Assembly (NCBI RefSeq): GCF_022549225.1
Contig: NZ_JAKZFD010000002.1
Location: forward strand, 310,001 to 374,000
Origin: Pelomonas sp. CA6
GTDB lineage: Bacteria > Pseudomonadota > Gammaproteobacteria > Burkholderiales > Burkholderiaceae_C
Direction: 5' to 3'
Length of the DNA stretch: 64,000 nucleotides
The notes under the pieces were generated by a model. The model did no database searches. It was given only the letters and a program-made list of their open reading frames with translations, and was not told the origin of the DNA. Positions 1 through 10,154 of the stretch are shown in pieces; the first letter of the stretch is position 1; every line of letters starts with the position of its first letter. Both the position numbers and the translations under genes were made by a program.

Positions 1-933
1 GGGCCGGCGCTGCAGGGCGTGCCTGCGGTGGATGCGGGCGGCCAGGGCGGACTGCTGGACCTGGTGCTGGACCGCGAATTCGCGCAGAACCGGCGCCTGT
101 TCTTCTGCTTCAGCGAGGCCGCGGCCGACGGCAAGACCAATGGCACGGCGCTGGCCAGCGCCCGGCTCAGCGAGGATGAGACGCGCCTGGAGCAGGTCCG
201 CGTGATCTTCCGCCAGCAGCCCAAGCTCGCGAGCCGGCTGCACTTCGGCTGCCGCATCGTCGAAAGCCGCCAGGGCCTGCTCTACCTGACGCTGGGCGAG
301 CGCTTCCACGCGATGGACCAGGCCCAGCGCCTGGACAACCACCTGGGCAAGATCCTGCGGCTGCGCAAGGACGGCAGCGTGCCGCCCGACAACCCCTTCG
401 TCGGGCGCGCGGACGCCCTGCCCGAGATCTGGTCCTACGGCCATCGCAACCCGCAGGGCGCGACGCTGGACGACGCGGACCGGCTGTGGGTGCACGAGCA
501 CGGCCCGCAGGGCGGCGACGAGCTCAACCTGATCCAGCCCGGCCGCAACTACGGCTGGCCGGTGATCACCTATGGCGAGAACTACGGCGGCGGCAAGATC
601 GGCGAGGGCATCACCGAGAAGCCCGGCATGGAGCAGCCGCTGCTGCACTGGACGCCGTCCATCGCGCCGTCGGGGCTGGCGCTGCTGCGCAGCGCCCGCT
701 ATGGCGCGGACTGGCAGGGCAGCTTCTTCATCGGCTCGCTGAAGTTCCGCCACCTGGAGCGCGTGAAGCTGGACCCGCGGACCCTGAAGGTCCAGGCCCG
801 CGGTCCCGCGCTGCCCGACGTGGGCCGGCTGCGCGACGTGCGCGAGGGCCCGGACGGGCTGCTCTACCTGCTGACCGAAAACCCGGGCCAGGTGCTGCGC
901 CTGCGCCCCGCGGCCGAGCCCGAGTCGCGCTGA
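1..933 (+). CDS. PQQ-dependent aldose sugar dehydrogenase, C-terminal part
   Basis: The reading frame is open from base 1, so the true start lies left of the window; a GTG at 19 is inside the gene. The product matches the glucose/sorbosone dehydrogenase beta-propeller family (YliI/Asd type), which oxidises aldose sugars in the periplasm with PQQ and calcium. Visible family signatures are GQGGLLD near the start, WSYGHRNPQG, HEHGPQGGDE and NYGWP, and the C-terminal propeller blade with GPDGLLYLLTE. About 310 residues remain; the missing part should hold the signal peptide and first blades. Family assignment is firm; the substrate cannot be told from the sequence. The convergent neighbour begins 20 bases after its stop. 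Confidence 0.85.
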   Translation, partial: GPALQGVPAVDAGGQGGLLDLVLDREFAQNRRLFFCFSEAAADGKTNGTALASARLSEDETRLEQVRVIFRQQPKLASRLHFGCRIVESRQGLLYLTLGERFHAMDQAQRLDNHLGKILRLRKDGSVPPDNPFVGRADALPEIWSYGHRNPQGATLDDADRLWVHEHGPQGGDELNLIQPGRNYGWPVITYGENYGGGKIGEGITEKPGMEQPLLHWTPSIAPSGLALLRSARYGADWQGSFFIGSLKFRHLERVKLDPRTLKVQARGPALPDVGRLRDVREGPDGLLYLLTENPGQVLRLRPAAEPESR

Positions 934-952
934 CGCGCGCCGGCCGGCCCCC

Positions 953-1906
953 TCAGCGCGGCTTGGCGCTGTAGTTGGCCGGCAGCCAGAGATAGCCCTT
1001 GCCGTCCGGCCGCAGCTTGCCGATCCCGGGGAAGGACACGTGGGCCACGGCCACGTAGTAGCCCTGGTCCGCCGCATCGGCATAGGCCTGCTGGCGCTGC
1101 GGCATCGCGGCCTTGGCGTCGGTGTCGAAGGCGATGGTCACGCTGGGGTCGTGGAACTGCACCGCGGCCACATGCATCAGGTCGCCCCAGACGGCCAGTT
1201 TCTGGCCCTTGCTTTCCACCATGTACACGGTGTGGCCGGGCGTGTGGCCGGGCGTGGCGACGGCGCGCAGGCCCGGCAGCAGGTCGGTGTTGCCCTCGAA
1301 AGGCTTGAAGCGGCCGGCATCGACGTACGGCTTCATCGAGCTCATCGCGCCCTGGAAAAAGCCCTTGGCCTCGGCCGGCGCCTTGGCCGCCTGCTCGGCG
1401 CTGAGCCAGAAATCCGCATCGCGCTGGTCGGCGCGCACCACCGCGTTGGGGAAGACCGCCTGGCCGTTCTGCGTCAGGCCGCCGACATGGTCGGGGTGCA
1501 TGTGGGTCAGGTAGATCTCGTCCACCTGCTCCGGCTCGTAGCCCGAGGCGCGCAGATTGGCGACCAGCCGGCCCAGCGTCGGGCCGAACAGCGAGGCGGC
1601 GCCGGTGTCGATCAGCACCAGCTTGCTGCCGGTGTTGACCAGGTAGCCGTTCACCGAGGTCTCCAGCGGCACGCCCAGGTAGGCCTGCTGCAGCGCGCGC
1701 AGCACCTGGCCGGGGCGGCGCTCCTTGAGCAGCTTGTCCACCGGCAGGTCCACCGTGCCGTCGTTCAGCGCGGTGATCTCGAAGTCGCCCAGCATCATGC
1801 GGTAATAGCCCGGCGCCTGCGATTTCTGCTGCGGCGCGCCGGCCTGCGCGAGGGTGGCGCCCCCCAGGGCCAGCGCCAAGGCCAGGGCTGCGAAACGTGC
1901 GGTCAT
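953..1906 (-). CDS. Secreted MBL-fold metallo-hydrolase
   Basis: A 317-residue protein with an N-terminal signal peptide (MTARF, a run of Ala/Leu, then cleavage near AQAG). The metallo-beta-lactamase fold is shown by THMHPDHVGG, the HxHxDH zinc-binding motif, followed by TPGHTPGHTVY, the aspartate in WGDLMH and a late histidine in VAHVSFPG. These residues bind two metal ions. Family members of this secreted type hydrolyse varied substrates, including lactones, so no substrate can be named. I chose the ATG at 1906 because the signal peptide starts there and GGGAAC precedes it; the frame stays open much further upstream, but that part has no family character. It is transcribed away from the liv-type operon. 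Confidence 0.8.
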   Translation of the reverse strand: MTARFAALALALALGGATLAQAGAPQQKSQAPGYYRMMLGDFEITALNDGTVDLPVDKLLKERRPGQVLRALQQAYLGVPLETSVNGYLVNTGSKLVLIDTGAASLFGPTLGRLVANLRASGYEPEQVDEIYLTHMHPDHVGGLTQNGQAVFPNAVVRADQRDADFWLSAEQAAKAPAEAKGFFQGAMSSMKPYVDAGRFKPFEGNTDLLPGLRAVATPGHTPGHTVYMVESKGQKLAVWGDLMHVAAVQFHDPSVTIAFDTDAKAAMPQRQQAYADAADQGYYVAVAHVSFPGIGKLRPDGKGYLWLPANYSAKPR

Positions 1907-2168
1907 GGAAGTTCCCTTTCTTGCCACGGGCTCCCGGGGCCAGGCCTTGCCCGACGCCGCCCGGAAGATCAGCGCCGCAGCATAGCGGCCGCCCGCCATT
2001 TGTGCACCACCATGGCGCGCCCGCGTCACCCGGAGGACAGCGGCTCCCCGGGTTGACCCTTGCGAAAAACTGCGTACAGGGTAGACACGGGTGCCACCGG
2101 GCGGGCTTCGCCCTAGATTTCGGGCTTCCACCTCCCCCGAGATGCCGCCCACGGCATCCATTGCGCCG

Positions 2169-2938
2169 ATGAGTGAACTCATCCTGGAGACACGCAAGCT
2201 CAGCAAGTCCTTCAAGGGCTTCACCGCGGTCGATTCGGTCGACCTGCGTGTGCGGCGTGGCCACATCCATGCCTTGATCGGCCCCAACGGCGCCGGCAAG
2301 ACCACCTGCTTCAACCTGCTGACCAAGTTCCTCACGCCCACCAGCGGCGAGATCCTGTTCAACGGCATCGCCATCACCGGCGAGAAGCCGGCCGAGATTG
2401 CGCGGCGCGGGGTGATCCGCTCCTTCCAGATCTCCGCGGTGTTCCCGCACCTGACGGTGCTGGAAAACGTGCGCATCGGGCTGCAGCGCTTCACCGGCAC
2501 CAGCTTCCATTTCTGGAAGGGGCTGGCGGGCCTGCGCCAGCTGGACGCCCGGGCGCTGGAGCTGCTGGAGCTGGTGGACCTGCACAACATGGCGCAGCTG
2601 CGCGCCGCCGACCTGCCCTATGGCCGCAAGCGCGCGCTGGAGATCGCCACGACGATGGCGATGGAGCCCGAGCTGATGCTGCTGGACGAACCCACCCAGG
2701 GCATGGGCCATGAGGACGTGGAACGCGTCACCGAGCTGATCAAGCGCGTGGCCGAGGGCCGCACCGTGCTGATGGTGGAGCACAACATGCGCGTGATCTC
2801 GCGCATCGCCGACCAGATCACCGTGCTGGCCCGCGGCGCGGTGCTGGCCGAAGGCGACTACGACACCGTTTCCCGGCACCCGGCGGTGCTGGAGGCCTAC
2901 ATGGGCAGCGAAGCCACCGAGCTCCAAGGAGCCCATGG

Positions 2939-2942
<4 letters not shown>
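2169..2942 (+). CDS. livG: Branched-chain amino-acid-type ABC transporter ATPase LivG
   Basis: First gene of a five-gene ABC importer operon; 257 residues from the ATG at 2169 (an in-frame ATG at 2142 would add nine residues). It is one of two cytoplasmic ATPases that energise uptake through the LivH/LivM permeases. The Walker A motif is GPNGAGKTT. The ABC signature is unusual, LPYGRKRALEIA, which is typical of LivG proteins, where LSYG replaces LSGG. Walker B is LMLLDEPTQGM and the switch histidine is in VEHNM. The stop overlaps the start of the next gene in ATGA, so the two are translationally coupled. LivG family membership is clear; the substrate may be amino acids, amides or aromatic acids. 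Confidence 0.9.
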
Positions 2943-3649
<707 letters not shown>

Positions 3650-3676
3650 TTCCCCCATTCACCAAGGAGACAAACG

Positions 3677-4894
3677 ATGCAACACAAGCGCAAGCCCCTC
3701 ACGCATGCGGCCCTGGCCGCGCTGCTGGCCTGTGCCGGCTCCGGCGCCCAGGCCCAGATCTCGGGCGATGTGGTGAAGATCGGCATCATCACCGACATGT
3801 CCAGCGTCTATGCGGACATCGACGGCGCCGGCGGCGTGGAGGCGATCAAGATGGCCATCGCCGACATGAAGGGCCTGGCCGCCGGCAAGAAGATCGAGCT
3901 GATCTATGCCGACCACCAGAACAAGGCCGACGTCGCCGCGTCCAAGGCGCGCGAGTGGTTCGACACCCAGGGGCTGGACCTGCTGATCGGCGGCACCAAC
4001 TCCGGCACCAGCCTGGCGATGGCCAAGATCGCCGCGGAGAAGAAGAAGCCCTTCATCTCCATCGGCGCCGGCACCTCGCGCCTGACCAACGAGGACTGCA
4101 CGCCCTACACCATCCACTACGCCTACGACACCGTGGCCCTGGCCAACGGCACCGGCGCGGCGGTGACCAAGGGCGGGGGCAAGAGCTGGTACTTCCTGAC
4201 CGCCGACTACGCCTTCGGCGCCTCGCTGCAGGCCGACACCTCGGCGGTGGTGACCAAGAGCGGCGGCAAGGTGCTGGGCAGCGTCAAGCACCCGCTCAAC
4301 GCCAGCGACTTCAGCTCCTTCCTGCTGCAGGCGCAGGGCAGCGGCGCGCAGATCCTGGGCCTGGCCAACGCTGGCGGCGACACGATCAACTCCGTGAAGG
4401 CGGCCAACGAGTTCGGCATCACCAAGACCATGAAGCTGGCCGGCCTGCTGATGTTCATCAACGACATCCACTCGCTGGGCCTGAAGACCACCGAGGGCAT
4501 GTACCTGACCGACTCCTGGTACTGGAACCAAAGCCCCGAGGCGCGCGCCTGGAGCCGCCGCTTCTTCGAGAAGATGAAGCGCATGCCCTCGTCGCTGCAG
4601 GCGGCCGACTACTCCGCGGCCATGCACTACCTGAAGGCCGTCGACGCGCTGAAGAGCGACGACAGCGACAAGGTGCTGGCGAAGATGAAGGACACGCCGA
4701 TCAACGACTTCTACACCAAGGGCACGATCCGCAAGGAAGACGGCCGCGGCGTGCACGACATGTTCCTGCTGCAGGTGAAGTCGCAGAAGGAGTCCACCGA
4801 GCCCTGGGACTACTTCAAGGTCGTGACGCGCATCCCCGGCGCCGAGGCCTTCACCAAGCTGGCCGACTCCAAGTGCCCGCTGGTGAAGAAATGA
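3677..4894 (+). CDS. Periplasmic substrate-binding protein of the liv-type transporter
   Basis: A 405-residue periplasmic binding protein of the LivK/Peripla_BP_6 family, which captures the ligand and delivers it to LivHM. It has a signal peptide (MQHKRK, a hydrophobic core, cleavage near AQA) and the family opening VKIGIITDMSSVYADIDG. ISIGAGTSRLTNEDC and WYFLTADYAFGASLQAD belong to the two lobes of the fold. The start has a strong AAGGAG ribosome site at 3663. The ligand cannot be read from sequence; members related to this one bind branched-chain amino acids, short-chain amides or aromatic acids. A stable hairpin follows the gene and probably raises its mRNA level relative to the permease genes. 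Confidence 0.88.
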   Translation: MQHKRKPLTHAALAALLACAGSGAQAQISGDVVKIGIITDMSSVYADIDGAGGVEAIKMAIADMKGLAAGKKIELIYADHQNKADVAASKAREWFDTQGLDLLIGGTNSGTSLAMAKIAAEKKKPFISIGAGTSRLTNEDCTPYTIHYAYDTVALANGTGAAVTKGGGKSWYFLTADYAFGASLQADTSAVVTKSGGKVLGSVKHPLNASDFSSFLLQAQGSGAQILGLANAGGDTINSVKAANEFGITKTMKLAGLLMFINDIHSLGLKTTEGMYLTDSWYWNQSPEARAWSRRFFEKMKRMPSSLQAADYSAAMHYLKAVDALKSDDSDKVLAKMKDTPINDFYTKGTIRKEDGRGVHDMFLLQVKSQKESTEPWDYFKVVTRIPGAEAFTKLADSKCPLVKK

Positions 4895-4949
4895 GCCCCT
4901 CGCCCCGGCCCATGGCGCTGAACGCGCGGGGGTCTGGGCGGTTCCCCCA

Positions 4950-4971
4950 GGGGACGCCCGGCGGGCGCCCC
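4950..4971 (+). promoter_or_regulatory. Intercistronic stem-loop in the liv-type operon
   Basis: GGGG, a bulged A, CGCCC, a GGC loop, GGGCG and CCCC form a nine-pair GC hairpin in the 128-base gap between the binding-protein gene and livH. There is no T tract, so it is not a classic terminator. Such hairpins are known between binding-protein and permease genes, where they protect the upstream message or cause partial termination. The role here is inferred. Confidence 0.5.
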
Positions 4972-5022
4972 GGCAAAACCTTGCGAGCGCGGCCGAGAAG
5001 GCAAAGACCATGAGCGAGGGTC

Positions 5023-5910
5023 ATGACTGAACTCTTTGGGATTCCGCTGCCGGCCCTGATGGGGCAGCTGCTGCTGGGCCTGGTGAACGGCTCGTTCTAC
5101 GCGATGCTGTCGCTGGGCCTGGCGGTGATCTTCGGCATGCTCAACATCATCAACTTCGCCCACGGGGCGCTGTACATGATGGGGGCCTTCCTGGCCTGGA
5201 TGGGCATGGAGTACCTGGGACTGAATTACTGGGTCATGCTGGTCCTGGCACCGCTGGTGGTGGGCGCGGTCGGGCTGCTGATCGAGCGGCTGATGCTGCA
5301 GTGGCTGTACAAGCTGGACCACCTGTACGGCCTGCTGCTGACCTTCGGCATCACGCTGGTGATCGAAGGGCTGTTCCGCTCCTTCTACGGCGTTTCGGGC
5401 CAGCCCTATGCGGTGCCGGAGCAGCTCTCGGGCGCCACCAACCTCGGGTTCATGATCCTGCCCAACTACCGCGCCTGGGTGGTGGTCGCGTCGCTGGTGG
5501 TCTGCCTGGGCGTGTGGGCGCTGATCGAGAAGACCTCGCTGGGCGCGCTGCTGCGCGCCGGCACCGAGAACCCGCGGCTGGTGCAGGCCTTCGGCGTCAA
5601 CGTGCCGCGCCTGGTCACGCTGACCTATGCCGGCGGCGTCGCGCTGGCCGCCTTCGCCGGCGTGCTGGCCGCGCCCATCCTGCAGATCAACGCACTGATG
5701 GGCTCCAACCTGATCATCGTCGTGTTCGCGGTGGTGGTGATCGGCGGCATGGGCTCCATCCTCGGCTCCATCCTCACCGGGCTGGGCCTGGGCGTGGTGG
5801 AGGGCCTGACCAAGGTGTTCTATCCCGAGGCCTCGAACACCGTGGTGTTCGTGGTGATGGCGCTGGTCCTCCTCGTGCGGCCGGCCGGACTGTTCGGGAA
5901 AGAGAAGTGA
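5023..5910 (+). CDS. livH: ABC importer permease LivH
   Basis: Integral inner-membrane permease of 295 residues with about eight hydrophobic segments. The LivH signatures GLVNGSFYAMLSLGLAVIFGML and INFAHGALYMMGAF are at the N terminus. ALLRAGTENPRLVQAFGVNV, the cytoplasmic loop that contacts the ATPase, is in the middle, and VIGGMGSILGSI follows. It pairs with LivM to form the translocation path. The ATG at 5023 is the only start that keeps the hydrophobic N terminus intact. livM begins two bases after the stop. Confidence 0.9.
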   Translation: MTELFGIPLPALMGQLLLGLVNGSFYAMLSLGLAVIFGMLNIINFAHGALYMMGAFLAWMGMEYLGLNYWVMLVLAPLVVGAVGLLIERLMLQWLYKLDHLYGLLLTFGITLVIEGLFRSFYGVSGQPYAVPEQLSGATNLGFMILPNYRAWVVVASLVVCLGVWALIEKTSLGALLRAGTENPRLVQAFGVNVPRLVTLTYAGGVALAAFAGVLAAPILQINALMGSNLIIVVFAVVVIGGMGSILGSILTGLGLGVVEGLTKVFYPEASNTVVFVVMALVLLVRPAGLFGKEK

Positions 5911-5911
5911 T

Positions 5912-6895
5912 ATGAACCAACGAGTGATCGGCTACGCCGCGATGTTCGCCGGCATTGCGCTGCTGCCGTGGCTGGGGGTCTATCCCATCTTCGTGATGAA
6001 GGTGATGTGCTACGCGCTCTTCGCCTGCGCGTTCAACCTGCTGATCGGCTTCACCGGGCTGCTGAGCTTCGGCCACGCCGCCTTCCTGGGCGCCGCGGCC
6101 TACAGCGCCGGCCATGCGTTGAAGGTCTGGGGCTTTCCGCCGCTGCTGGGGCTGGCCTATGGCACGGTGATCGCGGCGGCCGTGGGGCTGGTGTTCGGGC
6201 TGCTGGCGATACGCCGCTCGGGCATCTACTTCTCGATGATCACGCTGGCGCTGGCGCAGATGCTGTTCTTCTATTTCCTGCAGGCGCCCTTCACCGGCGG
6301 CGAGGACGGCCTGCAGGCCGTGCCGCGCGGCCACCTGTTAGGGCTGGACCTGGAGAACGACCTGCTGCTGTTCTACCTGGTGCTGGCCGTCTTCGTGTTC
6401 GGCTTCTGGCTGATCTACCGCGCCGTGCACTCGCCCTTCGGCCAGGTGCTGACCTCCATCCGCGAGAACGCGGCCCGCGCCACCTCGCTGGGCTATGACG
6501 TGGACCGTTTCAAGCTCGTCGCCTTCGTGCTCTCGGCCGCGCTGGCCGGGCTGGCCGGCGCGACCAAGACCCTGGTGCTGGGCTTCGCGACGCTGACCGA
6601 CGCGGTCTGGACCACCTCGGGCCTGGTGATCCTGATGACCCTGGTCGGCGGCATGGGCACCATGGTGGGCCCCATCGTCGGCGCGCTGGTCATCATCGCG
6701 CTGGAAAACAAGATCGGCGACCTGGGCCAGGCCCTGGCCGGCCTGACCGGCATCGCCTGGTTCAACGGCCTGGGCGAATCGGTGAGCCTGGTCACCGGGC
6801 TGATCTTCATCCTCTGCGTGCTGGCCTTCCGCCGCGGCCTGGTCGGCGAGGCGGGCGCGCTGTGGGCGCGCCTGCGCCGCGGGGCGTCCACCTAG
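5912..6895 (+). CDS. livM: ABC importer permease LivM
   Basis: Second permease of the importer, 327 residues. Family markers are [20 protein letters not shown] near residue 40, [15 protein letters not shown], the ATPase-contact loop [21 protein letters not shown] and [13 protein letters not shown]. Start ATG 5912 follows the livH stop by one base, consistent with coupled translation. It completes the set livG, livF, binding protein, livH, livM, all in one direction, which is a self-sufficient importer. No substrate-specific catabolic gene lies beside it, so the ligand stays open. Confidence 0.9.
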   Translation: MNQRVIGYAAMFAGIALLPWLGVYPIFVMKVMCYALFACAFNLLIGFTGLLSFGHAAFLGAAAYSAGHALKVWGFPPLLGLAYGTVIAAAVGLVFGLLAIRRSGIYFSMITLALAQMLFFYFLQAPFTGGEDGLQAVPRGHLLGLDLENDLLLFYLVLAVFVFGFWLIYRAVHSPFGQVLTSIRENAARATSLGYDVDRFKLVAFVLSAALAGLAGATKTLVLGFATLTDAVWTTSGLVILMTLVGGMGTMVGPIVGALVIIALENKIGDLGQALAGLTGIAWFNGLGESVSLVTGLIFILCVLAFRRGLVGEAGALWARLRRGAST

Positions 6896-6923
6896 GCGCC
6901 GGGGGCGCGCGACAATGCGGCGC

Positions 6924-7826
6924 ATGTCCACCGCCGCCCCCTCCCGCTTCGCGCTCTACCTGAACCTGATCCGCTGGGACCGCCCGGCCGGCACCTGGCT
7001 GCTGCTGTGGCCCACGCTGGCGGCGCTGTGGATCGCCGCGGACGGCTGGCCGGGCTGGCATCTGCTGGCGGTGTTCGCGCTGGGCACCTTTCTGATGCGC
7101 AGCGCCGGCTGCGCCGTCAACGACGTGGCCGACCGCGAGTTCGACAAGCATGTGAAGCGCACCGCGCAGCGCCCGGTGACCAGCGGCGCGGTTTCCATCC
7201 GCGAGGCGCTGGGGGTGGGCGCGGCGCTGGCCCTGCTGTCCTTCGCGCTGGTGCTGACGACCAATGCGCCGACCATCCTGCTGTCCTTCGCCGCGCTGGC
7301 GGTCACGCTGGTCTATCCCTATGCCAAGCGCTTCGTCTCGATGCCTCAGGCGGTGCTGGGCGTGGCCTTCTCGTTCGGCATTCCGATGGCTTTTTCGGCC
7401 GCGCAGGGCGGCAGCGAATGGAGCCTGGCCAGCGTGAACGCGGCCGTGCCGTGGACGGCCTGGGGCCTGCTGGTTTCCAACCTGTTCTGGGTGCTGGCCT
7501 ACGACACCGAGTACGCGATGGTGGACGCCGACGACGACATCAAGATCGGCATCAAGACCTCGGCGCTGACCCTGGGCCGCTACGACGTCGCCGGCGTGAT
7601 GGCTTTTTACGCGCTCTTCATCGCCAGCTGGACCTGGCTGGGCCTGCGCCTGGGGCTGGGCCGCTGGTTCCTGCTCGGCATGGCCGTGGCCGTCGCACAG
7701 GTGCTGTGGCACTACACGCTGATCCGCCGGCGCAGCCGCGAGGGCTGCTTCAAGGCCTTCCGCGACAACCACTGGCTGGGCTTCGCGATCTTTGCCGGCA
7801 CGGCGCTGGACCTGGCGCTGCGCTGA
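6924..7826 (+). CDS. ubiA: 4-hydroxybenzoate octaprenyltransferase UbiA
   Basis: Membrane prenyltransferase of ubiquinone synthesis; it attaches the polyprenyl tail to 4-hydroxybenzoate. Both aspartate-rich motifs that bind magnesium-diphosphate are present: NDVADREFD near residue 70 and [12 protein letters not shown] near 190. The N-terminal [20 protein letters not shown] is typical. About eight hydrophobic segments follow. I chose ATG 6924 (300 residues) over the in-frame ATG 6915 because a GACAAT -10-like hexamer at 6911-6916 would place transcription start at or one base before 6924, giving a leaderless message; this is inference. ubiC, whose product supplies the substrate, lies 0.9 kb downstream on the other strand. 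Confidence 0.93.
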   Translation: MSTAAPSRFALYLNLIRWDRPAGTWLLLWPTLAALWIAADGWPGWHLLAVFALGTFLMRSAGCAVNDVADREFDKHVKRTAQRPVTSGAVSIREALGVGAALALLSFALVLTTNAPTILLSFAALAVTLVYPYAKRFVSMPQAVLGVAFSFGIPMAFSAAQGGSEWSLASVNAAVPWTAWGLLVSNLFWVLAYDTEYAMVDADDDIKIGIKTSALTLGRYDVAGVMAFYALFIASWTWLGLRLGLGRWFLLGMAVAVAQVLWHYTLIRRRSREGCFKAFRDNHWLGFAIFAGTALDLALR

Positions 7827-7838
7827 GCCCCGGCGGCG

Positions 7839-8627
7839 CTAGAAGCGCAGCCCCGCCGAGAACCGCGTCGCGTCGTCGGTGGAGAAGTTCTGCTTCGGGT
7901 CGCGCGCCAGGCGCAGAAACCAGCGCGGCCAGTCCCAGGTCGCGCTCCAGCCCCAGGCGCGCACCGGCCCGCCGTCGCCCTGGCCGCGCTTGTGCATCAG
8001 GTCCAGGGTCAGGCGTTGCCCCTCTGCCAGGGGCCAGCGCAGCAGAACGTGGGTGTCGCGCTGGCCGGTGTGCAGGCGATCGTCGGCGACGACGAAGAGC
8101 TGCAGCCCGCGGCCATCGTCCTCATGCCAGCCCAGGCCCACGGTGATCGCGTCGTTGGGATCGAAGTTGAGGTTGTAGTAGGGCTTGAGGTTGGTCCGTC
8201 CCCAGCCCAGCAGGCCATACCAGCGCGTGCCCAGCTGCAGATTGACGCTGCCGCCGACGAAACCGCGCGAAGCCAGTTGCAGCGAAGGCTGGAGCTGGGC
8301 CCAGCCGGTCAGGTTGATGCTGGCATCGGCGCCGGCCCGCGCCTGCGAGCCGAACTGGGGATCGTGGTACAGGCCGACCCAGGCCTCGCGGTCCTCGCCC
8401 CGCCAGCGCAGGTTCAGGTCCTGGCCGGCGTAGCCGCCGTAGTCGTAGTGCCCGGCGGTGAGCTTGAAGGCCGGCTCGTCCGCCTGAGCCGCCGTCGCCA
8501 TCAGGCCGGCGAGCAGCGCGCCCGCCCACGGCGCGCCGCGCGGCGCAACCGGCAGGAGCCGTCCGGGACGGCGGTGTTCGTGCGAGGTCTTCGGTCCGGG
8601 CCAGCGCGCGGCGCGACATTCCGTCAT
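7839..8627 (-). CDS. Predicted outer-membrane beta-barrel protein of unknown function
   Basis: A 262-residue protein I do not recognise. The N terminus is long and basic before a hydrophobic stretch (WAGALLAGLMATAAQA), so a signal peptide with cleavage near AQA, about residue 49, is likely. The rest alternates polar and aromatic residues in short strands (for example LNLRWRGEDREAWVGLYHD and RWYGLLGWGRTNLKPYYNL). It ends in an aromatic residue, RFSAGLRF, the usual C-terminal signal for outer-membrane insertion. An AGGAGA ribosome site seven bases before ATG 8627 supports this start. It sits between ubiA (convergent) and ubiC (same strand). A barrel of 8-12 strands is my inference; there is no clue to a ligand. 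Confidence 0.65.
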   Translation of the reverse strand: MTECRAARWPGPKTSHEHRRPGRLLPVAPRGAPWAGALLAGLMATAAQADEPAFKLTAGHYDYGGYAGQDLNLRWRGEDREAWVGLYHDPQFGSQARAGADASINLTGWAQLQPSLQLASRGFVGGSVNLQLGTRWYGLLGWGRTNLKPYYNLNFDPNDAITVGLGWHEDDGRGLQLFVVADDRLHTGQRDTHVLLRWPLAEGQRLTLDLMHKRGQGDGGPVRAWGWSATWDWPRWFLRLARDPKQNFSTDDATRFSAGLRF

Positions 8628-8705
8628 GGCGTGTTCTCCTGGTTGAGCGGCCGGTCCAAGGGCCCTGCCCCCGCCCGCACCGCCGCGGCATGCCGGGCGC
8701 AGACT

Positions 8706-9263
8706 TCAACGAACCGGCTTGCGGCGCCGCAGCGAACCTGGCTTGTAGTTCGCCAGTTCGGGGACGAACAATTCCATCACGCGCAGCTGGGCGCCGCGCC
8801 GGGTGAACACCGAGTTGCGCGACCACAGCATCTGCGGCGAGGCCTCGGCGCCGGTCGCCGCCTGCCATTGCTTGAGCATCTGGCGCCGGGTATGGCCCTG
8901 GCGGGCCAGGCGGCGCGGCTGCAGCTCGCTGCGCTGGATGCGCGGGTCCTCGTAAAGCAGATGGCCCAGCGGACGTGAGCCCAGGCCCTTGACCGCCTTC
9001 CAGGGCCCCTTGAGCGCCACCGCGTGCAGCGCCGAGCGCGCCCACACCAGCGGCCGCCCATCCACGCGCAGCAGCACCTCGCGCACCACCGTGCAGCCGC
9101 TACGCGGCAGCCCGAGCGCGCGGCGCTCCAGCTGGCGCAGCGGGGCCACCTCTTGCCGCAAGACCTGCACCTCGAAGCGCTGGCCCAGCGCCGCCACGCG
9201 CTTGCTCAGCGAACCCGGTGCACGCAGCCAGCCGCGCAGGCTGCAGCGCGTCGCAATCCCCAT
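8706..9263 (-). CDS. ubiC: Chorismate pyruvate-lyase UbiC
   Basis: Converts chorismate to 4-hydroxybenzoate and pyruvate, the first committed step of ubiquinone synthesis. The 185-residue protein carries the family track: VREVLLRVDGRPLVWARS, then LGSRPLGHLLYEDP, then RNSVFTRRGAQLRVMELFVP near the C terminus. The arginine in the first motif and the glutamate in MELF correspond to the product-binding Arg and the Glu of the E. coli enzyme. It is slightly longer than the 165-residue E. coli protein. A GAGGAGAG site precedes the ATG at 9263. The gene follows proC by 15 bases and may share its transcript. Confidence 0.85.
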   Translation of the reverse strand: MGIATRCSLRGWLRAPGSLSKRVAALGQRFEVQVLRQEVAPLRQLERRALGLPRSGCTVVREVLLRVDGRPLVWARSALHAVALKGPWKAVKGLGSRPLGHLLYEDPRIQRSELQPRRLARQGHTRRQMLKQWQAATGAEASPQMLWSRNSVFTRRGAQLRVMELFVPELANYKPGSLRRRKPVR

Positions 9264-9278
9264 CGAGCGAAACTCTCC

Positions 9279-10091
9279 TCAGCCGCCGAACTCGTCGCCC
9301 AGCTCGCGCGCGCGCTGCTCGGCGGCGCGCACCGCGCGCCGCAAGGCCGCGTCCACGCCGTCCGCCTGCAGGCTGGAGATCGCCGCGTGGGTGGTGCCGC
9401 CCTTGGACGTGACGCGCTCGCGCAGCAGCGTCGGCGACTCGCCCGACTGCAGCGCCAGCGCGGCCGCGCCGGCGCAGGTGGCCAGCGCCAGCTCGCGACC
9501 CTGCGCCTCGCTGAGGCCCATGTCGCGCGCCGCGGCCACCATCTGTTCGACGACGAAGAAGAAATAGGCTGGCCCCGAGCCCGACAGCGCAGTGACCGCG
9601 TCCAGGTCCTGCTCGCGCGCCACCCACAGCGTGCGCCCGGTGGGCGCCAGCACCTGCTCGATCCAGCGGCGCTCCGGCTCGCCGACCTCGGCGCGCGCGA
9701 ACAGCCCGGTGATGCCCTGGCCGATCAGCGCCGGCGTGTTGGGCATCGCGCGCACCACGCGCGCGCTGCCGCTGGCGCGCGCGATCGCGTCGCTGCGCAG
9801 GCCGGCCATCACCGACAGCTGCAGCGCCGCGCCCACATGCGGCGCGCAGGGCGCGGCGGCCTCGGCGAAGAGCTGCGGCTTGACCGCCCACACCACCAGT
9901 TGCGCATCCGCCAGCGAGGCATCCGCCTGCGCCAGCGCCTGGATGCCCAGTTCCGCCGCGAGCCGCTCGCGCTGCGGCGCATGCGGTTCGACGACGCGCA
10001 GATCGCGGGCGGCATGGCCGGCCTTCAAGAGGCCGCCCAGGATGGCGCTGGCCATGTTGCCGCCACCGATGAAGGCAATGCAGGAGCTCAT
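9279..10091 (-). CDS. proC: Pyrroline-5-carboxylate reductase ProC
   Basis: Last enzyme of proline synthesis: reduces 1-pyrroline-5-carboxylate with NAD(P)H. The 270-residue length equals the usual family size. The N-terminal Rossmann motif is FIGGGNMASAILGG. The C-terminal helical dimerisation domain shows SGSGPAYFFFVVEQM and VTSKGGTTHAAI, the ProC signature. MPNTPALIGQGITGLFA lies in the substrate site. Together with putA at 12.4-15.9 kb this stretch holds both directions of proline metabolism, though the two genes are separated by an unrelated regulator. Confidence 0.93.
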   Translation of the reverse strand: MSSCIAFIGGGNMASAILGGLLKAGHAARDLRVVEPHAPQRERLAAELGIQALAQADASLADAQLVVWAVKPQLFAEAAAPCAPHVGAALQLSVMAGLRSDAIARASGSARVVRAMPNTPALIGQGITGLFARAEVGEPERRWIEQVLAPTGRTLWVAREQDLDAVTALSGSGPAYFFFVVEQMVAAARDMGLSEAQGRELALATCAGAAALALQSGESPTLLRERVTSKGGTTHAAISSLQADGVDAALRRAVRAAEQRARELGDEFGG

Positions 10092-10154
10092 GGAGTTGGG
10101 CTGCGGAATCGCTAGGGGTCGTCAGTGTAAGCCGGGGGCAGGCCCGGGCCGGCG

